Source: Lachnospiraceae bacterium UBA3638
GTDB taxonomy: Bacteria; Bacillota; Clostridia; Lachnospirales; Lachnospiraceae
NCBI GenBank assembly: GCA_002373595.1
Contig: DFKT01000087.1
Coordinates: 1-14,692, forward strand
Direction: 5' to 3'
DNA length: 14,692 nucleotides
The notes beneath the pieces were generated by a model. The model was given only the letters and a program-made list of their open reading frames with translations, was not told the DNA's origin and ran no database searches. Both the position numbers and the translations under genes were made by a program. Positions 5,248-12,356 of this stretch are shown one piece after another (position 1 is the first letter of the stretch; the number at the start of each line of letters is the position of its first letter).

Positions 5248-6495
5248 ATGGGATTTTTCGGAGACCTTAAACAGGATCTCTCCCAGGCCGTAAACGAGCT
5301 GATCCCCGATGAACCGGTCGCAGAGCCGGAAGCGGAATCCATCTCGCTCGCTGAAGTAGCGGCAAGTCTCCCCGACCCCGATGAATCGGAGGAAGGATTT
5401 GAAGATCTCGATATGGATGCTCTTCTCGCAGAAGCAGAGAGGATCGCTAATGAGAGAGAAGCAGGCACCGCTGAAGCGGCGGCAGAGGAACCGGTGATCG
5501 AAGAGCCTGCAGTCGCAGAGCCCGTGCAGCTCAGCCTTGACGATATGATCGCAGCTGCGACAGAGCCTGTTACAGAGGAAGAGGTTGTCGTAGAGGAAGC
5601 TGTCGCAGAGACACCCGCAGAGGAATTTGTTATACCTGAGGATCTCGTGATTCCCGAAGATACAGCGGTTTCCGAAGAGATTACAATCCCCGGGGAGCCG
5701 GTTGCTGAAGAGGAGCCCATCGCAGCAGAGGAGCCGATCATTGCAGAGGAGCCCATCGCAGCAGAGGAGCCGATCATTGCAGATGAGCCGGTGATCGAAG
5801 AGGCTGTCACAACTGAGGAGCCCGCTGCAGAAGACCTCGCACTCGATGAGGTATTCGCAGACATAGAAGCATCACAGACGGCAGGAGCCATGGCAGCAGC
5901 TGCAGCCATGGAGCAGGAACCCGTTATGGAAACTGAGGAAATACAGACAGAAGATTATATGAATAAAGGAGCGGAAAGCACAATGGATTCAATGAGAGAT
6001 TATTCTGAAGAGACTTCGGTTGTCACCGGAGGCATGAGGATCAGCGGAGACGTTACCACCGAAGGATCACTTGATCTTGTAGGTTCCATCGCAGGAGATG
6101 TCACCGTCAACGGCAAGCTTAATGTTACCGGACACATCATCGGTAATTCCAAGGCTAAGGAAGTATTTGCAGAGAATGCAAAGATCACCGGAGATGTAGT
6201 CAGTGAGTCTTCAGTGAAGGTTGGAGCAGGCACCGTCATTGTAGGAAACATCACAGCTACCAGCGCAGCTATCGCAGGCGCAGTTAAGGGTGATATCGAT
6301 GTCAAGGGTCCCGTTATCCTTGATTCCACAGCTATCGTAATGGGCAATATCCGTTCGAAGTCCGTACAGATCAACAACGGTGCGGCTATCGAAGGAAACT
6401 GCTCACAGTGCTATGCTGATGTCAGCCCTACAGCATTCTTCGAGGAGTACAAGGTAGAGAAGAAGGCAGCTAAAGCAGAAAAGGCAGCTAAATAA
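5248..6495 (+). CDS. Bactofilin-family polymer-forming cytoskeletal protein with long acidic N-terminal tail
   Basis: 415 residues. The C-terminal part (about 258-390) is a bactofilin (DUF583) domain, which folds into a right-handed beta-helix and self-assembles into nucleotide-independent filaments at the membrane or cytoplasm. The regular strand pattern ISGDVTTEGSLDLVGSIAGDV, VTGHIIGN, KITGDVVSESSVKVGAG, KGDIDVKGPVILDSTAIVMGNI and AAIEGNCSQ shows this. Before it lies an unusually long disordered tail (1-250) rich in Glu, Ala, Pro, Val and Ile, with repeated EEPIAAEEPII units; most bactofilins have tails of only tens of residues. The C-terminus is basic (EKKAAKAEKAAK). GGAGGA closely precedes the ATG. 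It lies between the deacetylase and pyrH. Bactofilins elsewhere scaffold cell-wall enzymes, so a partnership with the deacetylase is plausible but unproven. Confidence 0.9.
   Translation: MGFFGDLKQDLSQAVNELIPDEPVAEPEAESISLAEVAASLPDPDESEEGFEDLDMDALLAEAERIANEREAGTAEAAAEEPVIEEPAVAEPVQLSLDDMIAAATEPVTEEEVVVEEAVAETPAEEFVIPEDLVIPEDTAVSEEITIPGEPVAEEEPIAAEEPIIAEEPIAAEEPIIADEPVIEEAVTTEEPAAEDLALDEVFADIEASQTAGAMAAAAAMEQEPVMETEEIQTEDYMNKGAESTMDSMRDYSEETSVVTGGMRISGDVTTEGSLDLVGSIAGDVTVNGKLNVTGHIIGNSKAKEVFAENAKITGDVVSESSVKVGAGTVIVGNITATSAAIAGAVKGDIDVKGPVILDSTAIVMGNIRSKSVQINNGAAIEGNCSQCYADVSPTAFFEEYKVEKKAAKAEKAAK
5710..5781 (+). repeat. Two perfect 36-bp tandem repeats in the bactofilin tail
   Basis: Positions 5710-5745 and 5746-5781 are identical over all 36 bases. 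Each unit encodes the 12-residue segment EEPIAAEEPIIA, itself made of two related halves. Flanking codons continue more diverged EEP units on both sides. Exact identity at the DNA level points to a recent duplication, so the tail length could vary between strains. Confidence 0.9.
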
Positions 6496-6519
6496 ATATC
6501 TAAAACCGGAGGATCATTT

Positions 6520-7212
6520 ATGAGGATACTTCTCAAACTGAGCGGAGAAGCTCTTGCAGGAGACAAGAAGACCGGCTTTGACGAGGAGACCGTAAGGCGC
6601 GTTGCGCTTCAGGTCAGGCAGCTCGTCGATGACGGAGTGCAGGTCGGTATCACGATCGGCGGAGGAAACTTCTGGAGAGGTCGCACCAGCGAGAACATCG
6701 ATCGCACCAAAGCGGATCAGATCGGAATGCTTGCAACTGTCATGAACTGCATCTACGTTTCCGAGATCTTCAGAAGCGAAGGCATGATGACGAACATCCT
6801 CACACCCTTTGAAGTAGGAGCATTTACCAAGCTATTCTCCAAGGACAGAGCGAATAAATATTTCTCTCGCGGAATGGTAGTATTTTTCGCAGGAGGCACA
6901 GGTCATCCCTACTTCTCGACAGATACCGGAGTAGTCCTTCGAGCTGTGGAAGTTGACGCAGATGTCATATTACTCGCCAAGAATATCGACGGTGTATATG
7001 ATTCCGATCCGGCCAAGAATCCCAATGCCAAGAGATATGATAAGATCTCGATAGATGATGTGGTCGCACAGAATCTCCAGGTTATCGACCTTGCAGCATC
7101 TATTCTCGCAAAGGAAAACAAGATACCGATGAGAGTATTCTCACTCGGTGAAGAGAACAGTATCATCAATGCCACAAAAGGCAAATACAACGGGACCGAG
7201 ATAACGGTCTGA
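6520..7212 (+). CDS. pyrH: UMP kinase
   Basis: Phosphorylates UMP to UDP with ATP in the pyrimidine pathway; bacterial PyrH is a hexamer of the amino acid kinase fold, unrelated to eukaryotic UMP/CMP kinases. The 230 residues fit the family. Seen motifs: LLKLSGEAL (4-12), the glycine loop ITIGGGNFWRG (44-54), ADQIGMLATVMN (65-76), the nucleotide-binding GGTGHPYFSTDT (125-136) and AKNIDGVYDSDP (153-164). GGAGG about 9 nt upstream supports the ATG. It heads the conserved pyrH-frr-uppS-cdsA-dxr-rseP block. No internal terminator separates it from the bactofilin gene 24 nt upstream. Confidence 0.95.
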   Translation: MRILLKLSGEALAGDKKTGFDEETVRRVALQVRQLVDDGVQVGITIGGGNFWRGRTSENIDRTKADQIGMLATVMNCIYVSEIFRSEGMMTNILTPFEVGAFTKLFSKDRANKYFSRGMVVFFAGGTGHPYFSTDTGVVLRAVEVDADVILLAKNIDGVYDSDPAKNPNAKRYDKISIDDVVAQNLQVIDLAASILAKENKIPMRVFSLGEENSIINATKGKYNGTEITV

Positions 7213-7225
7213 AAAAGGAGTGTTT

Positions 7226-7777
7226 ATGGACGCGAGATTACAACCCTATGAGGACAAAATGAAAAAGGCCCTTGAATTCCTTGAGACGGAATATGCGGCA
7301 GTGCGCGCGGGAAGAGCCAATCCCCATGTGCTCGACAAGCTCCGTGTGGACTATTACGGAACTCCCACTCCGATCCAGCAGGTAGGAAACGTAACCGTTC
7401 CCGAAGCTCGTATCATCCAGATAGCTCCCTGGGAGAAGACGATGCTCAAAGAGATCGAGAAGGCTATACTTACTTCCGATATCGGCATCAATCCCACCAA
7501 CGACGGAACCGTTATCAGACTCGTATTCCCCGAGCTTACTGAGGATCGTCGTAAGGAACTCGTTAAAGAGATCAAGAAGAAGGCAGAGGATGCCAAGGTC
7601 GCAATGAGAAATATCCGCCGCGACGGGAACGATGCTTTCAAGAAGCTTAAGGGCACCGAGGTATCAGAGGATGAGATCAGCGATCTTGAGGATCAGCTTC
7701 AGAAGACGACTGACAAGTACATCGCTCAGATCGATACCACCCTTGAGAACAAGACAAAGGAACTTATGACCGTATGA
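7226..7777 (+). CDS. frr: Ribosome recycling factor
   Basis: Together with EF-G it splits post-termination ribosomes. The 183-residue protein shows the family hallmarks: VRAGRANPHVLDKLRVDYYG (27-46), TPIQQVGNVTVPEAR, QIAPWE, GINPTNDGTVIRL, FPELTEDRRKEL and the charged helical IRRDGNDAFK near the C-terminus. The ATG at 7226 is preferred over an in-frame GTG at 7220 because the ribosome binding site AAAGGAG (7214-7220) would overlap the GTG but is 5 nt from the ATG. It begins 13 nt after pyrH and its stop overlaps the uppS start in ATGA. Confidence 0.95.
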   Translation: MDARLQPYEDKMKKALEFLETEYAAVRAGRANPHVLDKLRVDYYGTPTPIQQVGNVTVPEARIIQIAPWEKTMLKEIEKAILTSDIGINPTNDGTVIRLVFPELTEDRRKELVKEIKKKAEDAKVAMRNIRRDGNDAFKKLKGTEVSEDEISDLEDQLQKTTDKYIAQIDTTLENKTKELMTV

Positions 7778-8475
7778 CGGACATCAAGCATCTGGCCATT
7801 ATCCTCGACGGCAACGGCAGATGGGCCAAGAAGCGCGGACTTCCGCGAAATGCGGGCCACGTTCAGGGCGCGCGCGTCGTTGAGGACATGTGCGAGATAG
7901 TCTGGAACAAAGGAATCAAATATTTCACGGTTTACGCATTCTCCACGGAGAATTGGAACCGTCCACAGGAGGAGGTCGATGCGCTCATGGGCCTTCTTCG
8001 CAATTATATGAAAAATGCAGAGAAGCGCGCGATGAAGAACAATATGCGCGTGCGGGTTATCGGCGACAAGACGAGACTGGCAGATGACCTTCGCGACAGT
8101 ATCGCTTCTCTCGAAGAGAAGACCGCCGGAAATACCGGACTCGGATTTCAGATAGCGATCAATTACGGAGGCAGGGACGAGATCACGAGGGGTGTCAGAT
8201 CCATTGCAGAGCGAGTGGCAAACGGTGAGATAGGCGCGGAGGACATCACTTCCGATATGATCACGGACAGCCTTGATACCGCAGGGATACCGGATCCCGA
8301 CCTTCTCATCCGCACATGCGGAGAGGAGAGGATATCCAATTTCCTTCTCTGGCAGCTGGCTTATTCAGAGTTTTATTTTACCGATGTTGCATGGCCTGAT
8401 TTCAATGAGACCGAGCTGGACAAGGCTCTCGAAGCCTATGCCGGCAGAACGAGACGATTCGGAGGGCTTAAATAG
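7774..8475 (+). CDS. uppS: Isoprenyl (undecaprenyl) diphosphate synthase
   Basis: Cis-prenyltransferase that extends farnesyl diphosphate with isopentenyl diphosphate to the C55 lipid carrier for peptidoglycan and wall polymers. 233 residues with all five conserved regions: ILDGNGRWAKKRGLPRNAGH (10-29; catalytic Asp12), YAFSTENWNRP (54-64), INYGGRDEI (129-137), and DLLIRTCGEERISNFLLWQ (176-194) followed by SEFYFTDVAWPDF. The isoprenyl-binding RTxGExRxSNF site has Cys182 where many homologues have Ser or Gly. Start overlaps the frr stop by 4 nt (ATGA), so translation is probably coupled. Supplies the lipid carrier whose precursors come from Dxr two genes downstream. Confidence 0.94.
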   Translation: MTDIKHLAIILDGNGRWAKKRGLPRNAGHVQGARVVEDMCEIVWNKGIKYFTVYAFSTENWNRPQEEVDALMGLLRNYMKNAEKRAMKNNMRVRVIGDKTRLADDLRDSIASLEEKTAGNTGLGFQIAINYGGRDEITRGVRSIAERVANGEIGAEDITSDMITDSLDTAGIPDPDLLIRTCGEERISNFLLWQLAYSEFYFTDVAWPDFNETELDKALEAYAGRTRRFGGLK

Positions 8476-9365
8476 TGTTTGTTAAGAGACTGATAAGCGG
8501 CATAGTACTTTTGGTTCTCATCATCACTCTTTTCGCTTTCGGCGGATGCATTCTTGCCGCCGGTCTTTTGCTGATATCTCTCATCGCATATGTAGAGCTT
8601 TCCAAAGTGTTTGATAAGAATGACGGAAAGTGGAAGCCCTGTGCATCCGATCTGATAGGACTCACGACCATTGTTGCATATTATGTCGTAACTTACCTTG
8701 TCTACAAACCGACTCCCCGCGGCGACGGGAAACTGATCATGCCTGATATGACATATGTGCTCCTTATCGCAGGAGTACTGATGCTCGCGCAGATGATTAT
8801 CTATGTTAAGAGATTTCCCGAGCTTGATGCGGACCGCATCGCTCATTCGATATTCTCGTTTTTCTATGCACCCTTTATGCTGTCCTTTATCTACTTCTTA
8901 CGAGAGACGGGAGAGCATTCGCACCTTGTATGGATCGTGCTCATATGCTCATGGGGGTGCGATACCTGTGCGTACTGCGTGGGTGTGCTCATCGGCAAGC
9001 ACAGAGTATTCCCCAAGCTCTCGCCCAAGAAGACCATGGAGGGCTGCATCGGAGGAATAGTCGGCGCTGCGATAATAGGCGCGCTCTATGGTTACTCCTA
9101 TGTGAGCAGATTCCATCCTGTAAACTTCGCCGGACTTAACGGCAGACTGGGCACGGCAATCGTGCTGTCACTCATCTGCGGTGTCGGAAGCATAGCAGGT
9201 ATGATAGGGGATCTCGCTGCATCGGGCATCAAGAGAAATAAAGGAATCAAAGATTACGGAACGCTTATACCGGGACACGGCGGTATCATGGACAGATTTG
9301 ACAGTATCACCGTCGCTGCACCGATAGTATATATCTTAAGCTATTTGATCATTTTCGGAGTATGA
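8475..9365 (+). CDS. cdsA: Phosphatidate cytidylyltransferase
   Basis: Makes CDP-diacylglycerol from phosphatidate and CTP, the branch point to phosphatidylglycerol and other phospholipids. The 296-residue protein is highly hydrophobic with about seven or eight predicted membrane segments (for example 8-40, 60-76, 94-110, 125-141, 152-174, 190-208, 226-250, 278-295). The CDS signature is present: GDLAASGIKRNKGIKD (245-260) followed by PGHGGIMDRFDS (266-277) with the conserved Asp and Arg. Starts with GTG that shares one base with the uppS stop TAG (taGTG), and its TGA overlaps the dxr ATG by 4 nt. Confidence 0.94.
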   Translation: MFVKRLISGIVLLVLIITLFAFGGCILAAGLLLISLIAYVELSKVFDKNDGKWKPCASDLIGLTTIVAYYVVTYLVYKPTPRGDGKLIMPDMTYVLLIAGVLMLAQMIIYVKRFPELDADRIAHSIFSFFYAPFMLSFIYFLRETGEHSHLVWIVLICSWGCDTCAYCVGVLIGKHRVFPKLSPKKTMEGCIGGIVGAAIIGALYGYSYVSRFHPVNFAGLNGRLGTAIVLSLICGVGSIAGMIGDLAASGIKRNKGIKDYGTLIPGHGGIMDRFDSITVAAPIVYILSYLIIFGV

Positions 9366-10591
9366 ACAAACTGAAAACCCATTGCAAAAATATAGCGATA
9401 CTCGGATCTACCGGCTCCATCGGGACGCAGACTCTTCAGGTGGTGAGAGAGAGCGCGTCATATAAAGATGCAGACGGAAACTCTCAGGAGCTTAATGTCG
9501 TAGGACTTGCCGCAGGCAGGAATGCTAAGCTTCTCGAAGAGCAGATAAGGGAATTTAAGCCCCGTATCGCAGTGCTCTATGATGAAAAGGCAGCTGCGGA
9601 ATTAAAGCAGGCTGTACAGGATATTGATGTAAAGGTACTCTCCGGTATGGAGGGGCTTATCGAGATGTCGCGCATGGAAGACTGTGAGATGCTCGTCACC
9701 GGTATAGTCGGTATGATCGGCATACGCCCCACCATCGCGGCTATAGAAACAGGCAAAGACATTGCACTTGCCAATAAAGAAACTCTCGTATGTGCGGGAC
9801 ATATCATCATGTCCCTTGCGAAGAAGATGGGTGTTAAGATACTTCCCGTAGACAGCGAGCATTCTGCGATATTCCAGTCGCTCCAGTCCAGGAGCCCTTC
9901 TTTTACGGAAGGTGAGACTGTTCCGGGAGCGGGTAACAGCGAGATCAGAAAGATACTCCTCACCGCATCCGGCGGACCTTTCAGAGGAATGAAGAAAGAG
10001 GACCTTGCGGGCAAGACATGCTCGGAGGCATTGAAGCACCCCAACTGGAATATGGGTGCAAAGGTTACCATAGACTCTGCAAGCCTTGTAAATAAAGGCC
10101 TCGAAGTCATGGAAGCAAGGTGGCTCTTCGGAGTGCCTGTAGATGATATCACGGTGGTCATCCATCCGCAGAGTATACTTCACTCCGCTGTAGAGTATAC
10201 CGACGGTGCAGTTGTAGGACAGATGGGGACACCGGATATGAAGCTTCCCATCAGGTATGCGCTCTTTTATCCTGAGAGGAAATATTCTCCCGACAGGAGA
10301 CTCGACCTTTTTGAGATCGGAAGCCTTACATTTGAAAAGCCGGACACAGAAGTGTTCAAGGGACTGGCACTTGCTCTTCGCGCAGCCAAGACGGGCGGAA
10401 GTATGCCGACAGTATTTAATGCTGCAAATGAAGTTGCTGTCGCGAGATTTCTTAAAAACGAGATTGGATTTCTCGACATATATGAGACGATCGAGAAAGC
10501 AATGGATGCACATGTGTGCGTAGCTGATCCGGATGTAGGAGACATCCTGGAAGCGGAGAAGAGTACGCACGCTTTACTTGGAGGTTTTTGA
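9362..10591 (+). CDS. dxr: 1-deoxy-D-xylulose 5-phosphate reductoisomerase
   Basis: Converts DXP to MEP using NADPH, the committed step of the non-mevalonate isoprenoid pathway. 409 residues, a little longer than usual. Motifs: the NADPH-binding AILGSTGSIGTQTLQ (12-26), IALANKETLVCAG (134-146), metal-binding PVDSEHSAIFQ (162-172; Asp164, Glu166), LTASGGPFRG (200-209), HPNWNMGAKVTIDSA (226-240), LVNKGLEVMEA (242-252; Asn244, Lys245, Glu248) and GTPDMKLPIRYAL. A 15-residue insertion of Ser/Gly/Glu-rich sequence (about 177-193) sits between the metal site and the flexible loop region. Start overlaps cdsA by 4 nt; the next gene begins 1 nt after its stop. Confidence 0.95.
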   Translation: MNKLKTHCKNIAILGSTGSIGTQTLQVVRESASYKDADGNSQELNVVGLAAGRNAKLLEEQIREFKPRIAVLYDEKAAAELKQAVQDIDVKVLSGMEGLIEMSRMEDCEMLVTGIVGMIGIRPTIAAIETGKDIALANKETLVCAGHIIMSLAKKMGVKILPVDSEHSAIFQSLQSRSPSFTEGETVPGAGNSEIRKILLTASGGPFRGMKKEDLAGKTCSEALKHPNWNMGAKVTIDSASLVNKGLEVMEARWLFGVPVDDITVVIHPQSILHSAVEYTDGAVVGQMGTPDMKLPIRYALFYPERKYSPDRRLDLFEIGSLTFEKPDTEVFKGLALALRAAKTGGSMPTVFNAANEVAVARFLKNEIGFLDIYETIEKAMDAHVCVADPDVGDILEAEKSTHALLGGF

Positions 10592-10592
10592 T

Positions 10593-11696
10593 TTGCTGCC
10601 CACAGTTATATGGTTTTTCGTCCTTTTCGGACTTGTAGTTTTATCACATGAATTCGGACATTTTATCGTCGCTAAAGCGAGCGGTATAGGTGTCAAAGAA
10701 TTTTTCATCGGTTTCGGACCGACTCTTTTTTCATTCAAAAGAAAGGGAACCAAGTATTCCATAAAGCTCCTTCCTCTTGGCGGTGCGTGCGTATTTGAAG
10801 GTATGGACGGACTTGTCGATGAGAAGGAAGAGAAGGATGCGCAGGTTTCCGAGGCGTCCGATGAAGAGGAGGAAGCGCACTCAGGGTCTTTTCTCAAGGC
10901 TTCTGTATGGGCGAGATTTGCGACTGTATTTGCGGGACCTTTCTTTAATATCATCCTCGGATTTATCATCGCATTTATAATGGTCAACATGATCGAGATC
11001 AGAGACCCCGTTGCCACTCAGGTCATGGAGGGAAGTGCGGCGGAGGCAGCGGGACTGCACGATGGAGACAGGATCATCTCGCTTAACGGATCGAGGATCT
11101 ATCTCTTTGATGACATATCACTTTTTAATGCGCTCTATAACGGCAAGGATGATGTGCTCGTCGTATATGAGAGAAACGGCGCAAAGGGAGAGACTGTATT
11201 AAAACCCCTCTACAGCGAGGAATACGGCAGATATATGCTCGGCATTTCCAACAGTGATTTCATCGACCTCAAAGGTGCAGATGCATTTAAGTATACCTGG
11301 TATGAGATGAGATATAATCTCAAGATGACTTACGGAAGCCTCGGAATGCTCTTCGGAGGCAGGGTCAAGAGGACCGATGTTGCAGGTCCTGTAGGTGTCG
11401 CAGTCAATATAGTCGGTGCGACATATGAGAATACCAAGCAGTACGGATGGGTGACCGTGCTTGTAAATATGATGAATATAGCACTCATGCTGACGGTCAA
11501 TCTCGCGATCATCAATCTCCTTCCGATACCGGCGCTTGACGGCGGAAGACTGCTCTTTATCATTATCGAGATGCTTAGAGGAAAGCCCGTTCCTCCCGAG
11601 AAGGAAGCTATGGTGCACTTCGCGGGAACGATCTTTTTCCTCGTTCTGGTTGTTTTCATTTTCTTCAACGATCTGAGAAATATCTTCGGATTCTGA
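10593..11696 (+). CDS. rseP: RIP metalloprotease RseP/RasP (site-2 protease)
   Basis: Intramembrane zinc protease that cleaves anti-sigma factors and leftover signal peptides. 367 residues from TTG 10593, chosen because GGAGGT (10580-10585) sits 7 nt upstream; the in-frame TTG at 10578 would put that site inside the gene. Active-site HEFGH (19-23) lies in the first membrane helix, the third ligand Asp316 in INLLPIPALDGGRL (306-319), a PDZ domain covers about 140-205 (AAEAAGLHDGDRIISLNG), and the last helix lies near the C-terminus. An acidic insertion (about 72-97, with a DEEEEA run) lies before the second membrane helix, longer than in common homologues. Abuts dxr and is followed by the PP2C-like gene after 10 nt. 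Confidence 0.92.
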   Translation: MLPTVIWFFVLFGLVVLSHEFGHFIVAKASGIGVKEFFIGFGPTLFSFKRKGTKYSIKLLPLGGACVFEGMDGLVDEKEEKDAQVSEASDEEEEAHSGSFLKASVWARFATVFAGPFFNIILGFIIAFIMVNMIEIRDPVATQVMEGSAAEAAGLHDGDRIISLNGSRIYLFDDISLFNALYNGKDDVLVVYERNGAKGETVLKPLYSEEYGRYMLGISNSDFIDLKGADAFKYTWYEMRYNLKMTYGSLGMLFGGRVKRTDVAGPVGVAVNIVGATYENTKQYGWVTVLVNMMNIALMLTVNLAIINLLPIPALDGGRLLFIIIEMLRGKPVPPEKEAMVHFAGTIFFLVLVVFIFFNDLRNIFGF

Positions 11697-11706
11697 AGGA
11701 GGTCCC

Positions 11707-12315
11707 ATGGATTATTTGAGCGCTCACTCTTCATCGGAGAGTGATCATCTTGTATTGCAGCAGATATCGGTGTCGGGAGAACAGGCGCTGCTTGCCGTGC
11801 TCTGCCCGCGCAGCGCTGCGAATAAAGAAATATGCGATGAGATATGCGCATGGTTTCAGAATGAGATGCCTTCGCTTATAAAGAGAGTTGGCACGGAAGA
11901 CGCGTTATCAGCGGGCGCAGAGTCTGTCCCGGAGAAACTGCAGGGCGGCTCGTCAGCTGCGCCACTCGCTCCCAAAACTGATCGCCCGCTCAGATCTTAT
12001 CACGCACTCCTCCTGATATCGGGAAGCAGCGCATTCGCTTCGCAGTCAGGCGACGGATACGGCATATATCGCATTGCAAATGCTTTCGGCAGGAAGAAGA
12101 TACTGCCCCTCACAGGTACCGACACCTCAGAGAAGATGCATATAGAGAGCGGATCACAGCTCATCATCGCTTCCTCGAAGCTTACTGCCTGCGCAAAGGA
12201 AAGTGATATAATAAACTGTATCGAAGCGGGAGAGGCTTCAGGGAGACCTGAGAGAAGCCTTGCTGAGATCAGAGACATTAGCAAAGCAGGAATCATATGG
12301 ATAAAGGCGAAATGA
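11707..12315 (+). CDS. Degenerate PP2C-like protein (putative pseudophosphatase)
   Basis: 202 residues, no clear family at first sight. Read against PP2C Ser/Thr phosphatases the spacing fits: GEQALLAVL (24-32) then an ExxxEICAWFQNEMPSLI helix corresponds to the first metal-binding strand and helix; YHALLLISGSSAFASQSGDGYGIYRI (98-123) to the strand pair ending in GDSRxYR; HIESGSQLIIASSKLTACAKESDI (145-168) to the GDxLLLCSDGLT motif; the end (about 186-200) to the final DN-containing strand. The metal residues are largely gone: DGMGG is CPRSA, SDGLT is SSKLT, and the last DN is absent; only Asp116 stays. It therefore probably cannot dephosphorylate. AAGGAGG at 11696-11702 supports the ATG. It overlaps the kinase gene, suggesting a binding partner or regulator of that kinase. 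Homology is my reading by eye; a novel protein is the alternative. Confidence 0.55.
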   Translation: MDYLSAHSSSESDHLVLQQISVSGEQALLAVLCPRSAANKEICDEICAWFQNEMPSLIKRVGTEDALSAGAESVPEKLQGGSSAAPLAPKTDRPLRSYHALLLISGSSAFASQSGDGYGIYRIANAFGRKKILPLTGTDTSEKMHIESGSQLIIASSKLTACAKESDIINCIEAGEASGRPERSLAEIRDISKAGIIWIKAK

Positions 12316-12356
12316 ATAAAGACGAAATGAATAAGAGTGAAATGATCAAAGACGAT
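12297..12356 (+). repeat. 15-bp tandem repeats at the kinase N-terminus
   Basis: Four imperfect 15-nt units begin at 12297, 12312, 12327 and 12342, each opening with ATG; the second reads ATGAATAAAGACGAA. A fifth in-frame ATG follows at 12357. They encode MDKGE, MNKDE, MNKSE, MIKDD. The second ATG overlaps the upstream stop codon. Because 15 is a multiple of three, unit gain or loss keeps the frame while changing N-terminal length and the number of start sites. Confidence 0.85.

Noticed and set aside
5710..5781. CRISPR-like repeat array
   Set aside because: The units are contiguous, without spacers, and code in frame for the bactofilin tail.
5226..5909. Long minus-strand open frame rich in Ser and Ala
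   Set aside because: It is the antisense shadow of the repetitive bactofilin tail; low-complexity composition and no ribosome binding site or family match.
9602..10570. 322-codon minus-strand open frame opposite dxr
   Set aside because: The plus-strand frame is an unmistakable Dxr with all active-site motifs; the antisense protein shows no recognisable pattern.
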